A program made the position numbers and the translations under genes. Shown here piece by piece: positions 55,869 through 64,000 of a DNA stretch of 64,000 nt. The notes below the pieces were generated by a model. It saw only the letters and a list, made by a program, of their open reading frames with translations. It made no database searches and had not been told where the DNA came from. The DNA comes from Enoplolaimus lenunculus (Eukaryota > Nematoda > Enoplea > Enoplida > Thoracostomopsidae). Location: positions 1 to 64,000 of the forward strand of contig JASANG010001882.1 of the NCBI GenBank assembly GCA_030248215.1, in the 5' to 3' direction. Position 1 is the first letter of the stretch. Each line of letters starts with the position of its first letter.

Positions 55869-56329
55869 ATTTTTGTCTAAAAACATCTATTAAACAAACT
55901 TAAGAAATGTCTAAACTCCTGCTTATTCAATGGCCTAAATACTTAAACCATCCCACTTTTCGCTTTTGCCAAACCTTGCCTTAACGGACGGTTGGAAAAA
56001 CTTACTTCCATGCTTTACCCATTACTTGTACCATAGCATATCTGGTACTTATAACCTATTATAAAAATCAAAGGCCCAGCACAGGGAAGCAGGGGTTCAT
56101 GGAGAAAAGTTTCATTTTTAGTGAGTTTTATTCAGGGGATTTTTGCAAACCCGTTTCTAAAATTTTAAGATACGTATCCTTTTTCCACCTTTTCAAAATC
56201 CTGGTTACACCCCTTTATGATATTGGATACTTCACCCAGACATGAAAAAAATTTGGTTTTTGTAGGGGTACACTTTATACTTAAAATAGCACTTCTGGCG
56301 TTGTCTTTGAACGCTTTTGTTCGTTTTAA

Positions 56330-56587
56330 CCCCTTTTTACATTGAGTTGCCTATAGGCAACTCAGCGCAGTGCATATACTTTTAATATATATCGCACCGT
56401 GTTTAACAATTGCAACACGTATACATAGTACTAAATCACCACAAGACATGAGAGCCCCTCGGGCTCGAGCGTCAAGCTCCTATTGCTGAGTGGTGATGGT
56501 ATACGCCTCCCACTCCAGTCACCGGAGTTCGAATCGTAGCATAAATGTAGGTCTCAGGGGAAATAGAAAATATTCATGTGAGAAGGG
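56330..56587 (+). mobile_element. piggyBac-like TTAA MITE carrying a tRNA-like promoter
   Basis: 258 bp flanked by TTAA (56326-56329 and 56588-56591), with ends CCCCTTTTTACATTGAG and CATGTGAGAAGGG. It contains the palindrome GAGTTGCCTATAGGCAACTC, then a tRNA-like segment with A box TTGCTGAGTGGTGATGG (about 56482-56498) and B box GGAGTTCGAATC (about 56524-56535). TTAA duplication with CCC-starting ends is the piggyBac signature. Confidence 0.75.
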
Positions 56588-57004
56588 TTAAATTTAATTT
56601 CAATCGATTTTAAAATATCATTTTGTTGTCGCATAAAAATGGCTTCGTGTTGTCAAGCAAGTGATTTTTTATGTTTGTCATAATTTTCGATTTCTACAGG
56701 TTTCTTCATATTAACAAAATTGAAACGATGACGGACCGCGCTGAAATTTCAATATTGTCTAAGATTGACATTTTTGGAACGAACCCGTTGCGGATGTTGA
56801 TTTTGTGCTCGAGTCGGAAGTCGCATTTCACGCCCGAGTTATTGCTGGATGCGAACTTCCAGGTGCACCCTGGTAAATAGGGTCTACACTGCAAAAATAT
56901 ATTAAGTCTAAATTATTAAGCCAAAAATTTAAGCCAAATCCTAAATCCTAAATATAAACCCGATCATAATCCTAAACCTAAAGCTTAAGCCTCCCAAAAT
57001 TGTA

Positions 57005-57204
57005 CGCTGCAAAAATTAGTGAGTCAAATGGACTCTCTCCGAAATAGGCTTTTGCTGACTACGCAAACTAAGTCAAATTCGACTCCACCAGAGTCAAATT
57101 CGACTCACTCAAGTCGCTCAGTGAGTCGAATTTGAATCAGTTTGTGTAGTCTAGAAAAGCCTATTTCGAAGAGAGTCAATTTTACTCACCATATTTTACA
57201 GAAC
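57005..57204. mobile_element. Palindromic TA MITE, diverged copy
   Basis: Starts CGCTGCAAAAATTAGTGAGT after TA and ends near CTCACCATATTTTACAG. Internal GAGTCAAATTCGACTC blocks repeat in both directions. The right TA is degraded. Confidence 0.65.
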
Positions 57205-57410
57205 GCTTGATCGTCGATGTTCAGTATTTACAATTCGTCCCTTTCATATTTTAACGCAATGGCGCGGTATACAAAGAATTGTCTTGAAATTTAAGCGGTG
57301 TCTGTATAGTAAAAACACCAAATGTCTTAAATTTCAAATTGTCTCTATATTATGTACTGGCAGACTTTTTGCCGAAAGTTCCAGCAACCTCGGTAGTGAA
57401 ATTATTCATA

Positions 57411-57635
57411 CACTGCAAAAAATGGAGTCACAAATTGACTCTGTCCGAAATAGGTTTTTACCTGACTACACAAACTGAGTCAAATTCGACTCCGCCATAT
57501 TCAAATCCGACACACTGAGCGATTCAATGAATCGAAATTGACACTAGCGGAGTCGAATTTTGACTCAGTTTGTGTAGTCAGCAAACGCCTATTTCGGAGA
57601 GAGCCAATTTGACTCTGTCACCATTCTTTGCAGTG
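57411..57635. mobile_element. Palindromic TA MITE, complete copy
   Basis: 225 bp, CACTGCAAAAAATGGAGTCA at the left and CACCATTCTTTGCAGTG at the right, flanked by TA at 57409-57410 and 57636-57637. Confidence 0.78.
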
Positions 57636-58239
57636 TAGTTTTATGCAAAAATTGTGTCGTTCGGTACGGTTGATTTTAAATTTTAGCGCTTTGTGTAAGC
57701 TAATATAAGCAAATTAAATATTATTTTAGTTACCCACTTTCGCTTTTGCCCCGGTCTAGTTTTGTTGACCTCCGGTCCAGTACTGTTTACGTCCGGTATC
57801 GTCATGGTTCTGGGTACACGTCATTTTCTGTAGGCATGACGGATAGTGTCATTTTCACATACTACATTGTAAACCTACAGCGGTCAACTTGCACACTTTC
57901 TAACACATTTGAGATTAGTGCTTTTATTCTGCTTTCACGCTTAGGTAAAGGGTTAGGCGAGGCTTATAGGCTAAATACGTTTAGACGTCTTTGAAAACCT
58001 AAGCCCGTGCGTTACGCCTGTGGGTAAAAGCGTACAAGAACCGTGATTTGTTAGGTTCATCTAGCAATAACTGCGATCAATATATCGTCCTATATTTTAC
58101 TTAGTGCTCTCTGTACAAGCTTTCATCTTTCTCTATATCCTTCGAAACGTATCAGCGTTTGTCCTCATGGTCAATTATAAAAGTACACGTCAGCTTAAAC
58201 TGTGCCGACACTATAATGGCATCTTGTATCAGTCAAAGT

Positions 58240-58460
58240 TGATGGTACCATCTGTACATATATGGAACATATATGTGCTTATACATGTATATTATATATT
58301 ATGAATGTGTATATTATATGTAACATATATGTATATGTACATAATATTATATAACATATATCTTTATATACATATTATATATTACGAATATATATGTATA
58401 TCAAATAACATATATGATTATATACATATATATTATACATTATGTATGTACTCAACACAT
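58240..58460. repeat. ATAT/ACATAT simple-sequence tract
   Basis: About 220 bp of alternating TATATA, ACATAT and TATGTA with many small palindromes. No gene is present. Confidence 0.85.
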
Positions 58461-59824
58461 ACACATTTGACATGACACTATATATCTATGACAGTACATA
58501 AATACACCTCCCACAACACAAACACATAACAACATAAATATACATGGAGTGGTACGGTTATACGCTTCCTTCCTCACCGCAAAAAGCACAAATTTATGCC
58601 TAAGCCTAATCCTAAGAGCCCAGCGACACCAAAATTTCAAATAGGGAAATGTCTATACAAAGCCAAAGATGTATACCCAAAGGGGGCTTAGGCATCAACG
58701 TCCAGTTTTCAATTTGTGTAACACAAGCGATTTGCGTTGTTTTTTTCGCATTTTACGGAACCAACTCCGCCGATTTCCCAAAATGTGTAACTTTGACCGC
58801 GATAAGACGTTTGGTTATGGATTTTTTGTCATATTTTTTACAAAAATAATTGGAATTTTAGGCAGAAAAACACTGCGTCGGCCCGGTCCAATGGGGAGAT
58901 CCCGCATCTCTCACTGTCTTTGTCAACATAATAACATAAAGACACACAGAGCGCCAGAACACGTATTGGACACGAGACACACACGCCGAATCTATATTAA
59001 CCACCAAGTCTTTGAGGTTCTACAAGGTTCGCTCGCAGAGTCTATACTCCACACACAGTATATTATGTTTTAGCCTGCTCAACCAGAAGCTTAAACCGTT
59101 AAGCAAACCCATTGCTTTCGTTATAAGCCTAAATCTCCTATAGCGGCTGTGTCTTTGAATCCCAAGAGGCGTTCTAGTATACTTGTGTGAGCTGTACGAG
59201 TTTTCATGGTTATTTCTCGTTTGCAGCGCGGGTCTGTGGTACCGTGTTTTGTTGTCGGCTTGTACCCGGATACACGTTAATGATATTGTGTGAAGTTTCA
59301 GTGTAGGAACCGTTTGTTGGCACCGGTTTGCCCAGTGGGCCCCATAGGTAAAATACGGTTTGAACTGGCCATTTGTATTTTTGTGGTTTAGCTTTTCAAC
59401 CGTTTGTATACATTGTTCGTTCGATATTCGGCTTTGTAGTTTAATCAAACTGCTGCATTGTATGAATGTCAGTAAAATAAGAGATGCATCAATAATATGT
59501 GTGTTTTTCTAGTTTTCCGATTTATGGTACATTAATCCAGCTTATCTAACAGAACGTGGATCAGAACCAAAGCTTTGTGTTAATATTTAATGACTAAACG
59601 TTTTTCCGGAAAGGCATACAAGGGTTTTCGATGACTTACAAGCATGGTTGAAACTTTCTAGGTTGTGCGGTTTTCAGAATTTTCGAAAACTTTAAATATT
59701 TTGACGCATCTGTTAAGTTTTTGTACCATAAAAGTGTTGCTATCCAGATTATGAAATAATTGTTTTTTACTCTTGCGAAAAACCGATTTTTTGTCTTTTG
59801 ACTTTGAAGCTAATTACAATTTCT

Positions 59825-60171
59825 GGCTCATGTAAAGATCAAGGGCGGAACGTTTTTCTGTGGGGCTGGAAAGCTTAAGCATTAGACTAATTTTTTGCTT
59901 TTCTTAGGCTTAGGCTTACGCTTACATTGTAAAAATGGGGAGCCAAATTGACTCTCTCGGAAACAGGCTTTTCCTGACTGCACAAACTGAGTCAAATTTG
60001 ACTCCGTCAGAGTCAAATTCGATTCACTGTTGACTCTGGCGAAGTCAAATTTGACTAAGTTTGTGCAGTCAGGAAAAGCCTGTTTCCGAGAGAGTCAATT
60101 TGACTCCCCATTTTTTACAGCGTAGGAATATGCTTATAATACTGTTCCGCCCCTGTTCTTCAACATTGGCC
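59825..60171 (+). mobile_element. GGCC..CAGGGGC MITE interrupted by another MITE
   Basis: Ends GGCTCATGTAAAGATCAAGG and CCCCTGTTCTTCAACATTGG, flanked by CAATTTCT (59817-59824) and CAATTTCC (60172-60179). Its GCTTAGGCTTACGCTTA interior is split by the TA MITE at 59925-60122. Confidence 0.8.
59925..60122. mobile_element. Palindromic TA MITE nested in another MITE
   Basis: 198 bp between TA duplications (59923-59924, 60123-60124): CATTGTAAAAATGGGGAGCC at the left and the complement of CGCTGTAAAAAATGGGGAGT at the right. The arms are nearly identical, so this is the youngest-looking copy. Confidence 0.8.
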
Positions 60172-60565
60172 CAATTTCCAAACCAAAATGTGCCGGGCTG
60201 CTGGTGTATTTAAGATTATCATTTAAAATCTAAACTGCTGTGTCCAACAATACTCGATGGGGTCGATTTGCATCATAGCCATTGCGAGAATTTAAAGTGC
60301 GGCGATAATAAAGAAGACCTATCTTATGTTGAGCTACGCATCGTGTATCCGCGGGGTGCCAATACTTACGCCTAAAAGTTTTAGACTTATTTTTTTGCTT
60401 AGATTTACAGGCTTTCGCTTAGACTTTAAGAATATGTTTACTACCGCAAAGGAAAACATTTGTCATAAAATCGAACATTTCCCTCGCAAAAAACCCTAAC
60501 TAAACTGCCTGCCTACTGGATCCGGAAAACCATATATGTTCATTGTTAGCACAACATGTAGGTAG

Positions 60566-60930
60566 CAGGGTGCAACCGGCGGTGAAAATTATCCGAGCCA
60601 AAGCCAGAGCCGGAGGTCAACGAAACTTGCCGGAGCCGGAGATGAGACGACATGAGATAGTAAAAATGATGGCTAATTAGTTAATTTTAGCCAATATCTG
60701 CAATATGTTGTTAAGTTGTTTGGCTTTACGCTAATTTTCTGGGAAATGTCGGAAATTCTTTCGTGCAAATTGTGACAAAAGTATAAGATAAATTTTGCAA
60801 AAATTTAGCAAAATTTTACTACTGAAATTGCCGGAACCTCCGGCAAAAATTCCGTCGGAGCCGGAGCCGCAGCCGGAGGCCGATTTTCTGCCAGAGTCGG
60901 AGCCGTAGGCAGACGTCCAGTTGTACCCTG
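60566..60930. mobile_element. hAT-like element CAGGGTGCAACC with 8-bp duplication
   Basis: 365 bp with inverted ends CAGGGTGCAACCGG and CCAGTTGTACCCTG, flanked by a perfect GTAGGTAG at 60558-60565 and 60931-60938. The interior has clustered GCCGGAGCCGGAG blocks on both sides of an AT-rich core. No coding sequence. Confidence 0.8.
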
Positions 60931-61309
60931 GTAGGTAGCGTTCACAACGGGCAGAATCGTGATTTTGATTTGTAGAAAAGGTAGACAGATGGACATTGAA
61001 AAAGTTATAGTTTTTTCCGTCCATTTGCATGTCTCAACTGCATTCCTTACAGAAATAATTTATTATCGGTGACCTAACCGTCTTTGGCGTATCCCTCAAG
61101 TGACACGACTGACGTAGGTATATGCTGTTGCGTGTGTAGAAACCCATACCCGGTCAATATAGTCAACGACCTTCACCATGTGCCTATTGACGTAAAAACG
61201 GTTTCTGCAAATGACTCATGTTGTTGTAGAACAGAGTTGTCATGGCCGGGGCTAAACCATATATTTTTAGATTTTATGGGTTTTGAGCCTTAGTTTCTAT
61301 ATTGGACAG

Positions 61310-61478
61310 TGACAGGTCCGTAGCTAGCTCATCTTGCTAGGGGGAGCTGAAAACTCTTCAGGAGGGGCATTCAAGGATTTTCAATGAATTATAATCAAGG
61401 TTGAAAATTTTCTAGGAGGGGCGAAAATTATGGCAGGGGGCTGAGCCCCCTGCATCCCCTTGGCCACGGGACCGTAGA
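61310..61478. mobile_element. Short GTAGCTAGC..GGCCACGGG element
   Basis: Imperfect inverted ends (CAGGTCCGTAGCTAG and TTGGCCACGGGACCGTA) with GACAGTGA and GACAGTGT outside them. It contains CAAGGTTGAAAATTTTCTAGG, shared with 59600-59665 and 63520-63850. Confidence 0.5.
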
Positions 61479-62237
61479 CAGTGTTTATGATCGTATCGCT
61501 TTATAAAAACGTGCCATCATAGTCTCTTAATATGTATCGTGAGAAGTTTTGTAGACAGCTTGTATAAAATAGGTTTTTAGTTGATGGAATACAACTACGG
61601 GTCGTATGGTCCAATGGCTGGTGTAGAAATACTGGAAAAGGGCGCTGTGCGAGATATAATAGTTATAAGAAAAACTCGCGAGCAATGCAAGCGTGAAGCC
61701 TAAACGCAATTTTAGTGCTAAACCTCAGTAGAAAATCTCATCTCGGTTCCGATACCTGTTGGGGGTAAAAAACCCTCTGCGGGGACGCGCCTACCTGATG
61801 GATCAACGACCACTGGCGGGCCTTAAACGTTTGTATTCGGGTACAATGATAATTGTTGGAGATGCAAGCATATTTATAAGTATGGGTGTACAAGGCTTTT
61901 GGTTTCACAAAGCGATAACATTTTGTGTGCAGAGACGGATCCGAAAATTTTTGACGGACGGCAGGGGTGGGCTGACAAATGTTATGAAACGCAAAAATTG
62001 TAACGTAGGAACCTTATCATTTCATCACCAAAAATTTTCTGAGTAAGTGTATTATGGTTGGTCCTTGGGGATCTGGAAGGGCTACGCCCATGATAGCCTA
62101 TGCAATGCCGGAGCAGACAGGGGATGCCCCCCAAACTTCAGGGTGGGGCCCCAAACTCCAGGGTGAAGGCCCCCATCGTAGATGTGGATAAACAATTTAT
62201 CTATGTTTAAAGGTTGTCCAAGCTCACTCCGCATAGA

Positions 62238-62327
62238 CTGTGGCTTATGCATAAGCTCAATGTTACGCTTAAGCTTAGGAATATGCTTATGCTGCTGTGA
62301 CCGCCCTGTTTTTTACATTGCCCTCCT
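62238..62327 (+). mobile_element. GGCC..CAGGGGC MITE, partial copy
   Basis: Right part only: GCTTAAGCTTAGGAATATGC, then CCGCCCTGTTTTTTACATTG. The left end is not recognised. Confidence 0.5.
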
Positions 62328-63520
62328 GATAAGTATATTTTGTTAATTATAGTAAATAAAAGATTCGTTGAAACTCTTGTTCAAATATACGATTCCACTA
62401 AAAGAATTTGTGCTTTGTTGAAAAAAGTGCTTTGACGTATTAATAGTTATTGGTGGGGCGGCTTAAAACCGGTACCACGGCAATTTGTGGTCCGATTGCT
62501 CGTCGTCGATCGAGACCACTTGTAATCCAAAATCTCGTCGATTCAACAATTTGTCACACGTCTTGAGGCTTTTATTCAGTTTCGGATTCCAGTCAACGGC
62601 TTAGGCTTAGTATTAGGCTTATACCCTTTCAAAGCTGTCTGGCTACAAGACGTGCTAACGAAGAATTGTAGTAGATTCGGTTTTATACTCCACCCATCTA
62701 TAATTGTATGGCCCTGTTCGTGTTTCAGTGAAACCCTAGTCAAAATTCACACACAACCATCTCTCAGTTTGTTGTTTCGTACTCTTGGTAGTCAAAATTG
62801 GTTTGTTTTCCAAACACTTTAAACCAAACATAGCCCTTGTGGCCTTGCAGAAAGCGTTTCGACCTCTTTTGGGTCATCGCATAACCAGCAAAATTGCGTC
62901 TTTTCGCCTCGTAAAATGGAAACAGTTGTTTCCGGTTGTGTTCGCTTTGTTACCCTTGTTTTCTTCGCAAATAAAATTCGCTTTGGAGGGGTGTACTAAG
63001 ACGGTATGGGCAATGTAGAACCGTACAGGAACCGCAGAGTCGGCGGAAGAGTAAAGGGACAATTGCCCCCGAGTTTTTTTAAATCTACTCCCCTTAATTT
63101 TTTGGAGCTCACTTCGAGAAAAAAAGCGAATCACACCAGACGGCGTATCTTTAAATAATTTCACACATTATTATTTGGTTGGAATCACAGTGAAAACTGT
63201 AGTCTAGCTACAGGATATCTGCCTGCATCATACGATCACTTACTGCGATTACAAGTATACCTGATCTAAAACAACTGTACCTCAGGAGACCTAACAGCAA
63301 AATTTTTGGACAACATTTTACAGATATTTGCTAAAAATTTAGCAAAAACAGTATTTACCAAAATGTCTCTTGACATCCAGCTTAATATCCGGTTCTTGTA
63401 ACTTTTGTTCATGCCCGGTTCCGGTATTTCTGAACTCCGGTTGCATGCTGATACGGAACGTTTTTACACTTTGGATAACAATAATGGCTTAAAATTAAAA
63501 AATTCGTAGAAATTTGGAAG

Positions 63521-63850
63521 GCCCGTAGCCAGCTCACCTTGCTAGGGTGACGGAAAAGATTCATTATTAAGAGCAGTACACGGGTTTTCGATGACTATAC
63601 AAGCAAGGTTAAAAATTTTCCAGGTGGCCAAAATTTTCCCACGTTGGGCCCAAGAGGGGCATACAAGGAGTTTCGATTACTTTACAAGCAAGGTTGAAAA
63701 TTTTCAAGGTGGCTAAAGTTTTCCCACGATGGGCTCAGGAAGGGCATACAAGGCTTTTCGATGACTATACGAGCAAGGTTAAAATTTTTCTAGGTGGACA
63801 AAATTTTCCCAGGGTGGACTAAAGCCCACTCTGTACTTTTTGGCTACATG
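63521..63850. repeat. Element with three internal tandem units
   Basis: Begins GGCCCGTAGCCAGCTCACCT (compare 61312). It contains three consecutive units of about 85 bp, each with GGGCATACAAGG, TTTTCGATGACTATAC-like sequence, CAAGGTTAAAAATTTTC and AAAATTTTCCCA. It ends about GGCTACATGCC. Confidence 0.55.
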
Positions 63851-64000
63851 CCTTCACTTGCCCGGTTCTATTAAGCATTAATAGCTTGTCCATTTGTAGA
63901 CTACTTGCGTCAAAGAATGTTTTTCGATTTGACTTACTTGTATACGTTTCCAACATGGTTCGCCGCTGATACATAAGGGCTGGCTGGTCCAATGCTTAAT

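Larger units (their letters stand above)
60939..64000. other. Repeat-rich stretch without recognised gene
   Basis: Apart from the relics listed at 61310-61478, 62238-62327 and 63521-63850, only short open frames are present, overlapping on both strands. I see no family resemblance or splice-consistent exon set. Confidence 0.45.

Noticed and set aside
59020-59448. 142-residue minus-strand open frame
   Set aside because: Overlapped by a 134-residue frame on the other strand in part; basic, low-information composition, no family match and no splice partners.

Overview
The window is from an intron-rich animal (metazoan) nuclear genome, AT-rich and loaded with small DNA transposons and tRNA-derived repeats. 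Many short exons are bounded by GT..AG signals with a compact TTTTAG/TTTCAG acceptor, and every protein I could name is an animal-type eukaryotic protein. I cannot name the species; a non-vertebrate animal is my inference from compact genes and the unfamiliar repeat families. All splice sites were read by eye.

Four genes are supported. (1) Minus strand, 17478 to about 3837: a Nab2/ZC3H14-type poly(A)-binding CCCH zinc-finger protein, about 1620 residues over 17 exons, with an N-terminal PWI-like fold and C-terminal tandem zinc fingers. (2) Plus strand, 26417-38034: a dimethylglycine-dehydrogenase-like mitochondrial flavoprotein with FAD/DAO and folate-binding GCV_T halves over 16 exons (first coding exon not found). 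It lacks the usual covalent-FAD histidine motif. (3) Plus strand, 45023-51976: a GCN5/PCAF (KAT2) histone acetyltransferase, 13 coding exons, about 870 residues, with PCAF-N, HAT and bromodomain parts. (4) Minus strand, 55129-53184: an unrecognised four-transmembrane protein of about 225 residues in three exons.

The rest is intergenic or intronic repeat. Families seen include a GGCC..CAGGGGCGGAAC MITE with 8-bp target duplications (one copy abuts the KAT2 stop codon), a palindromic MITE with TA duplications, a TTAA-flanked piggyBac-like MITE carrying a tRNA-like internal promoter (with one copy inserted into another), a CAGGGTGCAACC hAT-like element, a 490-bp element with TTA duplications, a 1.15-kb inverted-repeat element, and a three-unit tandem array of composite tRNA-like SINE units.

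The named genes are ordinary housekeeping functions (mRNA tail binding, one-carbon metabolism, chromatin acetylation) and show no operon-like relationship. The most unusual signals are the degenerate FAD site of the dehydrogenase-like gene, the tandem tRNA-like array, and the tRNA-promoter-bearing TTAA element.
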